This document shows positions 33,564 to 42,437 of a stretch of 64,000 nt of DNA, piece after piece. The DNA is from Myxococcales bacterium (GTDB lineage: Bacteria; Myxococcota_A; Bradymonadia; UBA7976; UBA1532): contig JACKDN010000007.1 of assembly GCA_020633465.1 (NCBI GenBank), forward strand, positions 124,001-188,000, given 5' to 3'. Numbering within the stretch: the first letter of the stretch is position 1; every line of letters starts with the position of its first letter. The position numbers and the translations under genes were made by a program. The notes beneath the pieces are model-generated. The model searched no databases. It was not told the origin of the DNA and saw nothing but the letters and a program-made list of their open reading frames with translations.

Positions 33564-33887
33564 TCAGATGAGCGGCGTCGCGTTCTCGACCTCGTCGGTC
33601 ACGTCCTGCAGCGACGGATCCTCGAGGGTGCCCTCGTCGATCAGCTTCTGCAGCCGCTGCGACACCAGCTTGCCCTTCTGCGCGAAGATCGTCTCGTTGA
33701 CGTCCTCGCGGAAGCGCACCCGACCCGACGCGATCTCCCGCAGCGCCTGAACGATGTCCTTGTTGCGGCTCTCGACCAGGCGCGACGCGCCCCGGTGCAG
33801 CTGCCGGTAGCGCAGCGCCGCGAGGTGGACCAGCGCGAACTGGTCGTTGATCTTCTCCAGGCAGTCTTCGACGGTGACTCGAGCCAA
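33564..33887 (-). CDS. rpoZ: DNA-directed RNA polymerase omega subunit
   Basis: 107 residues, standard for omega: MARVTVEDCLEKINDQFALVHLAALRYRQL, then NKDIVQALREIASGRV. Omega helps fold and assemble the beta' subunit and takes part in ppGpp binding in many proteobacteria. The acidic C-terminal tail is usual. It is transcribed divergently from fliJ, away from the flagellar genes. gmk and spoT, common rpoZ neighbours, are not next to it. Confidence 0.95.
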   Translation of the reverse strand: MARVTVEDCLEKINDQFALVHLAALRYRQLHRGASRLVESRNKDIVQALREIASGRVRFREDVNETIFAQKGKLVSQRLQKLIDEGTLEDPSLQDVTDEVENATPLI

Positions 33888-33982
33888 AGCACCTTCTCCA
33901 TCGGCAGAGCCGCGCGCGGCCTCACCGGTCGGCTGTTGCGCCCGGCCGCGCTCCGCGCTGGAGACGGCAGGTCGGGGCCGAT

Positions 33983-34011
33983 ATGATCCACAGGGGCACT
34001 GCCCCTGTCAA
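33983..34011 (-). promoter_or_regulatory. rpoZ promoter with palindrome in the spacer
   Basis: On the minus strand, perfect TTGACA (complement of 34006-34011), a 17-base spacer and GATCAT (complement of 33983-33988). The spacer is filled by the 19-base palindrome ACAGGGGCAGTGCCCCTGT (33990-34008), an obvious candidate operator. Confidence 0.6.
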
Positions 34012-34061
34012 TCCAGAGTCGGCGACCGCCGCGCAGGTCGCGCGGCCAGGGCGATCGGGGG

Positions 34062-34077
34062 CGGCACCCGGTTTGCA
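34062..34077 (+). promoter_or_regulatory. Sigma-54 promoter of fliJ
   Basis: CGGCACC-CGGT-TTGCA has the invariant GG and GC ten bases apart and a perfect -12 TTGCA. The predicted start is near 34089, about 33 bases before the fliJ ATG. Confidence 0.7.
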
Positions 34078-34121
34078 CATCGGCCCGCCTGCGCCGGCGC
34101 AGGCCGGGCGACGAGGTCACG

Positions 34122-34556
34122 ATGAAGCGCTTCACGTTCCGGTTCGCCGCGGTGCTCAAGCAGCGCACCGCCCTGCTCGACCAGGCCAAGGCCGAGCTCG
34201 GGGACGCGATCGCCCGCTGCAACCTGGCCGTCGACATCCTGACGCGCCGGCGTCAGGACCTGGCCACCCTCGCCGCGCAGGCCCCCACCCCCGGTCAACC
34301 CTTCGACCCCCAGCGCGAGGTGGTGCGCCAGCGCCACCTCGGCGCGCTGCGGCAGGAGCTCGAGCGCCGCCAGCAGATGGTCGAGCGCCTCGAGGCGATC
34401 GTCGACGCCGCCCGCGAGAAGGTCGCCGAGACGCACCGCGGCCTGCGGGCCATCGAGCTGCTCGAGGAGCGGGATCGCGAGGCGTGGAAGGCCGAGGCGC
34501 GGCGCCTCGAGCAGCAGGAGAACGACGAGCGGAACGCGCAGCGCTTCGGGCGGTGA
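34122..34556 (+). CDS. fliJ: Flagellar export protein FliJ
   Basis: A 144-residue, almost entirely coiled-coil protein with a FliJ-like N-terminus (MKRFTFRFAAVLKQRTALLDQAKAEL) and Glu/Arg-rich helices to the end (AWKAEARRLEQQENDERNAQRF). FliJ is the stalk of the FliI/FliH export ATPase and an escort for chaperones. It usually sits between fliI and fliK. Here it is alone on the opposite strand beyond fliA, with its own sigma-54-like promoter. Low-complexity coiled coils are hard to assign, but length, start and flagellar context agree. Confidence 0.82.
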   Translation: MKRFTFRFAAVLKQRTALLDQAKAELGDAIARCNLAVDILTRRRQDLATLAAQAPTPGQPFDPQREVVRQRHLGALRQELERRQQMVERLEAIVDAAREKVAETHRGLRAIELLEERDREAWKAEARRLEQQENDERNAQRFGR

Positions 34557-34571
34557 GCCCGGGCGGGCGGC

Positions 34572-35324
34572 TCAGACCGCCTTGCGCAGCCGCTTGCGCA
34601 GCGTCTGCACCGCCTGGGTGTGCAGCTGACTGATGCGGCTCTCGGTCAGATCGAGCACGCGCCCGATCTCCTTGAAGTTCAGCTCGTTGTAGTAATAGAG
34701 CGACATCACCAGCTTCAGGCGCTCGGGCAGCCCCTCGAGCGCCTCGACCAGCGCCTCGCGCAGCTCGCGAAAGAAGGTGTGTCCGAACGGATCGTCGGGC
34801 CGCGCCTGGCTCAGCAGCTCCCAGGGCACGTCGGTGGCGTCCGCGGCGATGGCGCTCAGATCCTCGAGCGTCAGGAAGGCGACCTGCCCGGTGCTGGCCA
34901 ACACGGTCTCGACGTCGCTCGCATCCAGCCCGGTGTCCTCGGCCAGCTCGGCCACCGAGGGCTGCCGCCCGAGCTGGTTCTCGAGCCGCTGGCGCGAACG
35001 CTCCAGCTTGTTCGCTTTGCCCCGCGCCGTCCGCGACATGAAGTCGTACGAGCGCAGCTCGTCGAGCATCGCGCCCTTGATGCGAAACTCGGCGTAGGCC
35101 TCGAAGCGGCTGCCCTTGGTGGCATCGAAGTTGTCGATGGCGTGCAACAGACCGATGGTGCCGACCGAGATCAGATCCTCCACCTCGACCGACGGCGGCA
35201 GGCGGTGAATGAGACGGTAGGCCACCTTCTTGACGAGCGGCGCGTACTTGCGCACCTGCTCCTCTTGCTGCCGGCGCTTCGAGAGCGCGGCGTTCTTCTG
35301 ATAGGCCTGAATCCCGTGCTTCAT
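34572..35324 (-). CDS. fliA: Flagellar sigma factor FliA (sigma-28)
   Basis: A 250-residue sigma-70-family factor lacking region 1. Region 2 is at about 25-95 (YAPLVKKVAYRLIHRLPPSVEVEDLISVGTIGLLHAIDNF). Region 3 follows, and region 4 ends the protein with a helix-turn-helix (LNFKEIGRVLDLTESRISQLHTQAVQTLRKRL). It directs transcription of late flagellar genes. It is the last gene of the flhF-flhG-fliA series, 10 bases after flhG, and converges with fliJ. Confidence 0.95.
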   Translation of the reverse strand: MKHGIQAYQKNAALSKRRQQEEQVRKYAPLVKKVAYRLIHRLPPSVEVEDLISVGTIGLLHAIDNFDATKGSRFEAYAEFRIKGAMLDELRSYDFMSRTARGKANKLERSRQRLENQLGRQPSVAELAEDTGLDASDVETVLASTGQVAFLTLEDLSAIAADATDVPWELLSQARPDDPFGHTFFRELREALVEALEGLPERLKLVMSLYYYNELNFKEIGRVLDLTESRISQLHTQAVQTLRKRLRKAV

Positions 35325-35334
35325 CGCGGGCCTG

Positions 35335-36192
35335 TCACACGCCCGGCTGCAGCAGCCGCCGCCAGAAGAACTGCATGTTCCCCGAGATGGGTCGATCGGT
35401 GCTGTCGGCCACCAGCGTGTCCACCAGCTCGCGCAGGCACTCGGCTGCGGGGCTGTCCGGGGCGTTCTGCAGCAGGAGCTGGCGATCGACCACCGCCTGG
35501 CTCACCGCCGGATCGCGCACCACGTGGCCCAGGTAGTCGATCACGACGTCGGGCAGGTGCGTGTCGGCCACCGTGGTCAGGTGCCGGTACACCCGCAGGG
35601 CGGTCTTCCGATCCGGCACCATGTTGACGATCAGGTGGAAGCGCTTCACGTCGTGGCGCTGCGCCAGCACCTTCATCACCGCGTAGGCGTCGGTCATCGA
35701 GGTCGGCTCGGGCGTCGAGACGACCATCACCTCCTGCGCGGCGGCGTTGAAGTACAGGACGTTCTTGCCGATGCCGGCGCCGGTGTCGACGAGCAGGATG
35801 TCGAAGTCCCGGTCGAGCTCCTCGAGCGCCCCCATGAACAGCAGGATCTGGTCGTCGGTGAGGTAGGCCATCTCCTGCACGCCCGACGACGCCGGCAGGA
35901 CGGTCACGCCCCCCGGGCCGGGCACCAGCAGATCGGTCAGCTCGGCGCTGCCGTCGAACAGGTCGGCCAGCGTCGCTTTGGGCTTCAGGCCCATCACGAT
36001 GTCGACGTTCGCCAGCCCCAGATCGGCGTCGATCAGCAGCACGCGCTTGCCCAGCTCGGCGAAGCGCAGCGCCATGTTGCAGACGAGGTTGGTCTTGCCC
36101 ACCCCGCCCTTGCCGCTGGTGATCGAATAGACCTGCATCGCCTCTCCGCCGGCCCGGCGCGCGATCATACGAAGTGTCGAAGCCTGGTCCAT
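35335..36192 (-). CDS. flhG: Flagellar number regulator FlhG (MinD-like ATPase)
   Basis: 285 residues. The deviant Walker A loop SGKGGVGKTN is at about residues 26-35; LLIDADLGLANVDIVMGLKP and LLVDTGAGIGKNV complete the MinD/ParA ATPase core. FlhG (FleN/YlxH) limits the number of polar flagella by acting with FlhF and, in some species, with the sigma-54 activator. It is positioned between flhF and fliA as in many polar flagellates. Confidence 0.95.
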   Translation of the reverse strand: MDQASTLRMIARRAGGEAMQVYSITSGKGGVGKTNLVCNMALRFAELGKRVLLIDADLGLANVDIVMGLKPKATLADLFDGSAELTDLLVPGPGGVTVLPASSGVQEMAYLTDDQILLFMGALEELDRDFDILLVDTGAGIGKNVLYFNAAAQEVMVVSTPEPTSMTDAYAVMKVLAQRHDVKRFHLIVNMVPDRKTALRVYRHLTTVADTHLPDVVIDYLGHVVRDPAVSQAVVDRQLLLQNAPDSPAAECLRELVDTLVADSTDRPISGNMQFFWRRLLQPGV

Positions 36193-36297
36193 GACCCTCG
36201 TTCGCTCGACGCGGCCATACTAACGCGGCCCCGTGCCCGCGGGCAAAGGAATGCCCGGCGCGCCGGCGGGCCTCCCCCGCCGCGGCGCGAGCCGATG

Positions 36298-37725
36298 TCA
36301 CCCTGCCAGGCGCACCCGCGCCGCAGCCTCTCCGACGACGCGCGCCGCCAGCACCGCCGCCTCGGCGTCCTCGATGTCCTCGGGCACCCGCTGGCCGTCG
36401 GTCAGCCACGCCAGGGGCCGCGCCGCGCGCCGCACCACCGAGTAGGCCGTGCCCGGCGCGTCGGTCTCGTCCGTCTTCGTGACGCACACCATGTCGTAGC
36501 GCAGCCGCGCGAACGCATCGACGGTGGCGAACAGGTCGGGCAGCCGCGTGCTGCAGGCCACCGTCAGCACCATCTCGCCGCCCCACCCCGCCGGGAAGAA
36601 GCGCGCCAGCGCGTTCACCTGGTCGGCCGCCCGGGGGTTGCGGCCGGTGGTGTCGACCAGCACCAGATCGTAGCCGGCCAGGCGCTCGAGCGCGGCCGGC
36701 AGATCGTCCGGGCGCTTCACCACCTCGAGCGGACACTCGAGGATGTCGGCGTAGCGCGCCAGCTGGTCGATCGCCGCCATGCGGAAGGTGTCGACGGTCA
36801 CCAGCGCCACCGACGCGCCGTCCAGGATGCGGGCCCGCGCGGCCACCTTGGCGATGGTGGTCGTCTTGCCCACGCCGGTCGGCCCCACGAAGGCCAGCAC
36901 CCGCGCGCGACCGTCGCCGGGCTCGATGGGTCCGGTGCAGGGCAGATCGTCGGCCAGGGCGCGCCCCAGCATCGCCAGCACGTCGCCGTCGTCGGGCGTG
37001 CCGCCGGGCACGGCCTTGTGCGTCCGCTCGGCCAGCTCCACCGCGTACGGCTCGGCGACGCCCACCGCCATCAGCCGCTCGGCCAGCGTCCGCACCAGCC
37101 CCGGGCGCGCCGCCGCGCCCTCGGCCGCCCGCTCGGCCAGCAGCGCGCGGATGGCGTGCAGCTCGGACTGAAGGCTGCCCAGCTCGGCCCGCAGGCGCGC
37201 CTCGGTCACCGGCGGCTCGTCGCTCATCGGCTGGGCCAGGCCGGCCACCGCGGCGTGCAGCTCGGCCAGCTGGCTGCGCAGCTCGCCGATCGCTTCGTCC
37301 ACCCGCTCGGCCACCTCGGCCTCGCCGCCCGCCGCGTTCGCCGCCAGGGCGCGCGCGGCCGCGTCCCCCTGCGCCGAGCCGGTCGGCTGCTGCCGCAGGG
37401 CCACCTGCCGCGCCAGCCACGCGGCCCGCTCGGCGAAGGGCGCGTCCCCCGATCCGCCGATCGCCGGCCCCGCGCGACGGGCCGTCCGCGCGTAGGCCGC
37501 CGACGCCCCCCGGCGCCCGCCCATCGCGGGCGGCTCGAGCGGCGCCTCGGGCGCGGCGGGCGCCCGCTCGTCCCCCGTCGCGGTGATCTCGACGAACGAT
37601 CCCTGATGGTCGCGTCCGCGCCGCGTGCCGACGATGACCGCGTCGGGTCCGAGGGTCACCTTCAGCTTGGCGACCGCCTCCTGCATCGTGCGTCCGCGGA
37701 ACGTGTGCATCGAAACCTCGCTCAT
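36298..37725 (-). CDS. flhF: Flagellar placement GTPase FlhF
   Basis: 475 residues in B-N-G order. A conserved N-terminal box (MHTFRGRTMQEAVAKLKVTLGPDAVIV) is followed by a long Ala/Arg/Glu-rich linker and a helical N domain. The SRP-type GTPase has P-loop FVGPTGVGKTTTIAK, VTVDTFRMAAIDQL, LVDTTGRNPR and CVTKTDE. It marks the pole for flagellum assembly. ATG at 37725 has GAGG at a good distance and is preferred over TTG at 37731. A sigma-54 promoter lies about 140 bases upstream. Confidence 0.95.
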   Translation of the reverse strand: MSEVSMHTFRGRTMQEAVAKLKVTLGPDAVIVGTRRGRDHQGSFVEITATGDERAPAAPEAPLEPPAMGGRRGASAAYARTARRAGPAIGGSGDAPFAERAAWLARQVALRQQPTGSAQGDAAARALAANAAGGEAEVAERVDEAIGELRSQLAELHAAVAGLAQPMSDEPPVTEARLRAELGSLQSELHAIRALLAERAAEGAAARPGLVRTLAERLMAVGVAEPYAVELAERTHKAVPGGTPDDGDVLAMLGRALADDLPCTGPIEPGDGRARVLAFVGPTGVGKTTTIAKVAARARILDGASVALVTVDTFRMAAIDQLARYADILECPLEVVKRPDDLPAALERLAGYDLVLVDTTGRNPRAADQVNALARFFPAGWGGEMVLTVACSTRLPDLFATVDAFARLRYDMVCVTKTDETDAPGTAYSVVRRAARPLAWLTDGQRVPEDIEDAEAAVLAARVVGEAAARVRLAG

Positions 37726-37818
37726 CGCCAACCTCGCTGAGTCATCGTCGCGACGGACCGGGCGCCGACTTCCCGTCGGTCAGCGTCAAGCGACCGACAT
37801 CCTGAAGCGTCACCCGGC

Positions 37819-37838
37819 GCGAACGCCGGAGCGTTCGC
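37819..37838. promoter_or_regulatory. Perfect inverted repeat before flhF
   Basis: GCGAACGC-CGGA-GCGTTCGC lies about 20-35 bases downstream of the expected sigma-54 start point. It could be an operator or a hairpin in the flhF leader. It contains the GGAGCGTTCG word that recurs elsewhere in this window. Confidence 0.45.
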
Positions 37839-37866
37839 CTCTCTCCCCTCTCCCGCACCCACCGTT

Positions 37867-37882
37867 AGCAACGCCCGCGCCA
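37867..37882 (-). promoter_or_regulatory. Sigma-54 promoter of flhF-flhG-fliA
   Basis: On the minus strand TGGCGCG-GGCG-TTGCT, one mismatch to the consensus TGGCACG-N4-TTGCW, with GG/GC spacing exact. It sits in the 180-base gap between flhA and flhF. Confidence 0.75.
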
Positions 37883-37905
37883 ACGCTCCTCGCCGGCGCC
37901 CGGAC

Positions 37906-40101
37906 TCAGGCCGGGCTCGGCTGCAGATCGGGCGCGCGCCCCCGCGCCGCGCCCACGCTCGCGCGGCTGGGCGCGGCCGGCGCCAGGCCGCGCCCCGCCT
38001 CGCCGTCGCTCGTCACCTGCACACCGGTCGCGATCTCCTTGTGCGACACCACCACCAGCTGCGGCACGAAACGCTCCAGCAGGTTGCGGATGGGTCGCCG
38101 CAGCTCGGGCGCCGCCAGCAGCACGGGCATGAAGCCCATCATCGACTGCTGGTTCATCTGCTGCTCGAGCTGCTGCAGGAAGCGTTCGGCGATCTGCGGC
38201 GACACCGTCAGGTGGAAGTCACCGTCGATCTGCTGGATCGACCCCCGCAGGTGCTCCTCGAACGCGCCGTCGACGGTGATGACGTGCACCTGCCCGTCCT
38301 CGGCGCGGATGCGGCTCGAGATGTACTTCGCCAGGCGCTGCCGCACGAACTCGGTGAGGATCTCGGGGTTCTTGGTCAGGTGGACGTGATCGGCCAGGCC
38401 CTCGAGGATGGTGCGCAGATCGCGGACGCTCAGCTGCTCGCGCAGCAGGTTCTTCACCACCCGCAGCACGTCGCCCAGCTGCAGCTTGCCGGGGATGAGA
38501 TCCTCGACCACCTTGGGCGCCTGCTTGGCGAAGACGTCGAGCAGCTCCTGCAGCTCCTGCCGCCCCACCAGCTCGTGCGCGCTGTCCTTCAGCATCTCGG
38601 ACAGGTGCGTCGCCACGACCGTCGCGCAGTCGACGACGGTGTAACCCAGCTGCTCGGCGCGATCCCGATGCTCCTCGGTGATCCAGATGGCGGGCAGGCC
38701 GAAGGCCGGCTCGGTCGTCTCGACGCCGGGCACCGTGCCGATCACCTCGCCCGGGTTCATCGCCAGGTAGCGATCGGGCAAGAGCTCGCCCGACGCGATC
38801 TCGACGCCCTTCACCAGCAACGAGTAGCCGCCGGGCGGCAGCTGCAGGTTGTCGCGGATGTGGATGGGCGGGACGATGATGCCCATCTGGCTGGCGAACT
38901 GCCGGCGAATGCTCTGGATGCGGTCGAGCAGCTCGCCGTTCTGGCTGCGATCCACCAGCGGGATGAGGCCGTAGCCCACCTCGAGCTCGAGCAGATCGAT
39001 GGGCAGCAGGCTCTCGATCTTCTCCGCCTCGGTGGGCGCCGGGCCCTCGCCGTCGGCGCCCGCCGCGGCGGGTCGGGGCGCGCCGTCCGGGCCGGTCAGC
39101 AGCTCGCGCTCGTCGCCCTCGGCCGGCGCCGCGCGCGCCGCCAGGAACAGCATCGCCGAGATGCACAGGAAGATCAGGAAGGGCATGCCGGGCAGCAGCC
39201 CGAAGCCGAAGACGATGGCCGACACCATCAGCAGCACCTTGCGCGCCGCGAACAGCTGACCGATGAGCTCCGTGCCCAGATCGCTGCTGCCCGCCGCGCG
39301 CGACACGATGATGCCGGCGGCGGTCGAGATGACCAGCGCCGGGATCTGGCTCACCAGGCCGTCGCCCACCGTCAGGATGGTGTAGGTGGCGGCCGCCTCG
39401 GCGGCGGGCATGCCGTGCTGCGCGATGCCGATGATGAAGCCGCCGATGATGTTGATGACGGTGATGAGGATGCCGGCGATCGCGTCGCCGCGGACGAACT
39501 TCGAGGCGCCGTCCATCGCCCCGTAGAAGTCGGCCTCGGCCTCGATCTCGGCGCGGCGGGCGCGGGCCGCGTCCTCGCTGATCAGGCCGGCGTTCAGGTC
39601 GGCGTCGATGGCCATCTGCTTGCCGGGCATGGCGTCCAGGGTGAAGCGCGCGCCCACCTCGGCGATGCGGCCCGAGCCCTTGGTGATGACCACGAAGTTG
39701 ATGATGACCAGGATGACGAACACGATGATGCCGACGACGTAGCTGCCGCCGACGACGAAGGTACCGAAGGTCGAGATGATCTCGCCGGCCGCCTCGGGCC
39801 CCTCGCTGCCGTTGAGCAGGATGAGCCGGGTCGACGCGATGTTGAGCGTCAGCCGGAACAGCGTCGACACCAGCAGCAGCGCCGGGAAGCCCGAGAAGTC
39901 GAGCGGCCGCTTCATGTAGAGCGACACCACCAGCACGGTCAGGCCGAGCGTGATGTTCAGCGCCAACAGCGTGTCGAGCAGAAAGGTGGGGATGGGCAGC
40001 ACCATCAGCAGCAGCAGCCCCACCACCGCGCCGGTGAAGATGAGGCTGCCGTTGCGCTGGCCGAAGGTGCCGCGTCCGATCGCCGGAGTGTCCATGCTCA
40101 T
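37906..40101 (-). CDS. flhA: Flagellar export gate protein FlhA
   Basis: 731 residues. Eight N-terminal transmembrane segments (about 20-320) include the FHIPEP-family region RPLDFSGFPALLLVSTLFRLTLN and the proton-path loop GSGRIAEVGARFTLDAMPGKQMAID. A large cytoplasmic C-terminal domain follows that docks chaperone-substrate complexes. The last about 30 residues are Ala/Pro/Arg-rich. It lies 12 bases after flhB, continuing the export-gate operon. Confidence 0.97.
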   Translation of the reverse strand: MSMDTPAIGRGTFGQRNGSLIFTGAVVGLLLLMVLPIPTFLLDTLLALNITLGLTVLVVSLYMKRPLDFSGFPALLLVSTLFRLTLNIASTRLILLNGSEGPEAAGEIISTFGTFVVGGSYVVGIIVFVILVIINFVVITKGSGRIAEVGARFTLDAMPGKQMAIDADLNAGLISEDAARARRAEIEAEADFYGAMDGASKFVRGDAIAGILITVINIIGGFIIGIAQHGMPAAEAAATYTILTVGDGLVSQIPALVISTAAGIIVSRAAGSSDLGTELIGQLFAARKVLLMVSAIVFGFGLLPGMPFLIFLCISAMLFLAARAAPAEGDERELLTGPDGAPRPAAAGADGEGPAPTEAEKIESLLPIDLLELEVGYGLIPLVDRSQNGELLDRIQSIRRQFASQMGIIVPPIHIRDNLQLPPGGYSLLVKGVEIASGELLPDRYLAMNPGEVIGTVPGVETTEPAFGLPAIWITEEHRDRAEQLGYTVVDCATVVATHLSEMLKDSAHELVGRQELQELLDVFAKQAPKVVEDLIPGKLQLGDVLRVVKNLLREQLSVRDLRTILEGLADHVHLTKNPEILTEFVRQRLAKYISSRIRAEDGQVHVITVDGAFEEHLRGSIQQIDGDFHLTVSPQIAERFLQQLEQQMNQQSMMGFMPVLLAAPELRRPIRNLLERFVPQLVVVSHKEIATGVQVTSDGEAGRGLAPAAPSRASVGAARGRAPDLQPSPA

Positions 40102-40113
40102 CGCTCCGCTCGC

Positions 40114-41262
40114 CTAGCCTCGCCGCCGCCCGACGCCGCTCGTGTCCACGACGTCCTCGAGGGCGCGTCGCGCCGCCGGGGATCCGGCGACGCCCTTCTC
40201 GTTCCGCAGGCGGTAGACGTAGGCGAGCACCTCGGCCACCGCGCGATAGAACTCCGACGGCACCGGCCGCCCGACCTTGACCCAGCGTGAGTTATACAAT
40301 CCACGTGCCAGCGGGACGTTCTCGACCATCGGGATGTCGTGCGCCCGGGCGAGCCGCCGGATGTGCATCGCCATCTGGTCGGCGCCCTTGGCCACGACGA
40401 TGGGCGCCGCGTCGACGCCCTGCCGATAACGCAGCGCCACCGAGAAGTGCGTGGGGTTGTTGACGACGACGTCGGCCTGGGGCACCGCCTGCGCCAGCTT
40501 GCCCTGCACGATCTCCATCGCGCGCCGACGCTGCTGACCCTTCACGTGCGGGTTGCCCTCGTATTGCTTCGCCTCGTCCTTCACCTCTTGCTTGGTCATC
40601 TTCATCTTCTCTTCCATCACGTACTTGTTCCACGCGTAGTCCGCGATGGCGATGACGATGAGGACGAGCGTCACGTTGACGAGCACGGCGAGGCAGCGAT
40701 CGATCAGGAACTCGATGGCCAGGCCCAGGGGCAGCGTCGACAGGGCGTGGATGCGGTGCGCGTCTGACTCGACGGTCAGGTAGACCACGGTGCCGACGAC
40801 GCCGATCTTCGCCAGGCTGCCCACCAGGTTGCCCAGCGCCTGCTTGTTGAAGAAGGTCGAGATGAAGCGGGTGAAGACGTTGAGCTTGTTGAGGTCGGGC
40901 TCGAGCGGCTTGGTGGTGAACAGCAGCCCCGTCTGCGCGACGCTGCCCAGGACGCTCACCAGCACGATGGCCAACACCAGCGGCGCCAGCATCCAGCCGA
41001 TCTCGACCATCGAGTCGGACAGCATGTGGTGCAGGCCGCCCTGACCGAAGTCGGGCCGATCGACCACCAGGAAGTGGCGGGCGAAGCTCGCGACGCCGCG
41101 CCACAGGCGATCGCCGAACACCCAGAAGTAGCCCACCGCGCAGAACAGGACCAGCACCGAGAGGATGTCGCGCGAGCGGGCGATGTCCCCCTTCTCGCGA
41201 AACTCCTCCCGGCGCTTCTCGGTCGCTGGTTCTGTCTTCTCTCCGCCTTCGCCGTCGGCCAT
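40114..41262 (-). CDS. flhB: Flagellar export switch protein FlhB
   Basis: 382 residues with four transmembrane segments and a cytoplasmic domain carrying the self-cleavage motif NPTH at residues 269-272. Cleavage there switches export from hook to filament substrates. The N-terminal EKTEPATEKRREEFREKGDIARS is typical. It lies between fliR and flhA in the usual gate order. Confidence 0.97.
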   Translation of the reverse strand: MADGEGGEKTEPATEKRREEFREKGDIARSRDILSVLVLFCAVGYFWVFGDRLWRGVASFARHFLVVDRPDFGQGGLHHMLSDSMVEIGWMLAPLVLAIVLVSVLGSVAQTGLLFTTKPLEPDLNKLNVFTRFISTFFNKQALGNLVGSLAKIGVVGTVVYLTVESDAHRIHALSTLPLGLAIEFLIDRCLAVLVNVTLVLIVIAIADYAWNKYVMEEKMKMTKQEVKDEAKQYEGNPHVKGQQRRRAMEIVQGKLAQAVPQADVVVNNPTHFSVALRYRQGVDAAPIVVAKGADQMAMHIRRLARAHDIPMVENVPLARGLYNSRWVKVGRPVPSEFYRAVAEVLAYVYRLRNEKGVAGSPAARRALEDVVDTSGVGRRRG

Positions 41263-41331
41263 GCGACGCGCCCTCCCGGTTGGTCGGCGCGCCCGCAGTC
41301 TGCAACGCTCGGGCCACGGGGCGGGGCGCGA

Positions 41332-42147
41332 TCAGGCGCGCGGCGCGAAGCTGTACATCAGCCGCAGCGCGGCCCGGATGGCGTTCTCCACCAGATCCTC
41401 GAAGAGCAGCGCGGTGGACGGCAGCGACAGGCCCAGCACCAGCAGGCCGAGGCTGATGGTGAAGAGGAAGCCGATGACGAAGATGTTCACCTGCGGCACC
41501 GTGCGGGCGATGGTCGCGAGCCCCACGTTGACCAGCAGCACCACGCACACCGTGGGCAGGGCGATGCGCAGGCCGATGCTGAACAGCTCACCGCCCAGCC
41601 GCACCAGCTCGGCGACGATCAGCCCGGTCTGCATCACCGCGCCGCCCAGGGGCACCACGTCGAAGCTGTCGAACAGCGCGCGCAGCATCAGCAGATGACC
41701 GTCGAAGACGAGGAACAGCATCAGGCCGAGCAGGTTCAGCACCTGCGCGACGACGCCCACCTGCTGGAAGGTGGTGGGATCGACGACGTTGGCGATGGCG
41801 AAGCCCATCTGGATGCCCACGAGTTGACCGGTGAACGCGAGGGCTCCGAAGAGCACCATCACCGCGAGCCCCATGGTGCCGCCGACGATCGCTTCGCTCA
41901 GCACGGCGCCGGTGAGGTTGACCGGATCGAGCGGACCGGGCGCGGGCATCGGACCCGTCGAGACCATGACGAGCACCGTCAGAACCCCGACGAGGCCCAT
42001 CTTCGACGGCATCGGCATCGCGGGCGCCGAGAACAGGGGGGTCGTGGCCACCAGCGCCGCGATGCGCACCAGCACCAGCGAGAAGGCGTACACGTAGGGC
42101 CCCAGCACCGCGAAGATGCTGTCCGCGTCGAGGACGGTGGGGGTCAC
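41332..42147 (-). CDS. fliR: Flagellar export gate protein FliR
   Basis: A 271-residue membrane protein with about six hydrophobic segments and FliR signatures (FALVLVRIAALVATTPLFSAPAMP, QMGFAIANVVDP). FliR forms the FliP5Q4R1 export gate with FliP and FliQ. It starts 19 bases after fliQ. Confidence 0.93.
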   Translation of the reverse strand: MTPTVLDADSIFAVLGPYVYAFSLVLVRIAALVATTPLFSAPAMPMPSKMGLVGVLTVLVMVSTGPMPAPGPLDPVNLTGAVLSEAIVGGTMGLAVMVLFGALAFTGQLVGIQMGFAIANVVDPTTFQQVGVVAQVLNLLGLMLFLVFDGHLLMLRALFDSFDVVPLGGAVMQTGLIVAELVRLGGELFSIGLRIALPTVCVVLLVNVGLATIARTVPQVNIFVIGFLFTISLGLLVLGLSLPSTALLFEDLVENAIRAALRLMYSFAPRA

Positions 42148-42166
42148 CGGTCGCCCGCCGCCGGCC

Positions 42167-42436
42167 TCAGCCCGGCACCGACGGCAGGTTCTCGAACACG
42201 CGCGTGGTGTAGGTGACCAGGTGCGTCAGCATCCAGCTGCCGAACACCATCAGCGCGCCCACGATGGCGATGATCTTCGGGATCAGCGCCAGCGTCTGCT
42301 CGTTGATCTGGGTGACGGCCTGGAAGACCGAGACGGTGAGACCCACCACCAGGCCCAGCATCAGCGCCGGCAGCGACAGCATCGCGGCGGTGGTGATCGC
42401 TTCCTGGAAGAACGTGATGACGAAGCTGGAAGACAT
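42167..42436 (-). CDS. fliQ: Flagellar export gate protein FliQ
   Basis: 89 residues, two transmembrane helices, the normal FliQ size. Conserved features are AITTAAMLSLPALMLGLVVGLTVSVFQAVTQINEQTL. It lies one base after the fliP stop, so the two are coupled. Confidence 0.95.
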   Translation of the reverse strand: MSSSFVITFFQEAITTAAMLSLPALMLGLVVGLTVSVFQAVTQINEQTLALIPKIIAIVGALMVFGSWMLTHLVTYTTRVFENLPSVPG

Positions 42437-42437
42437 C

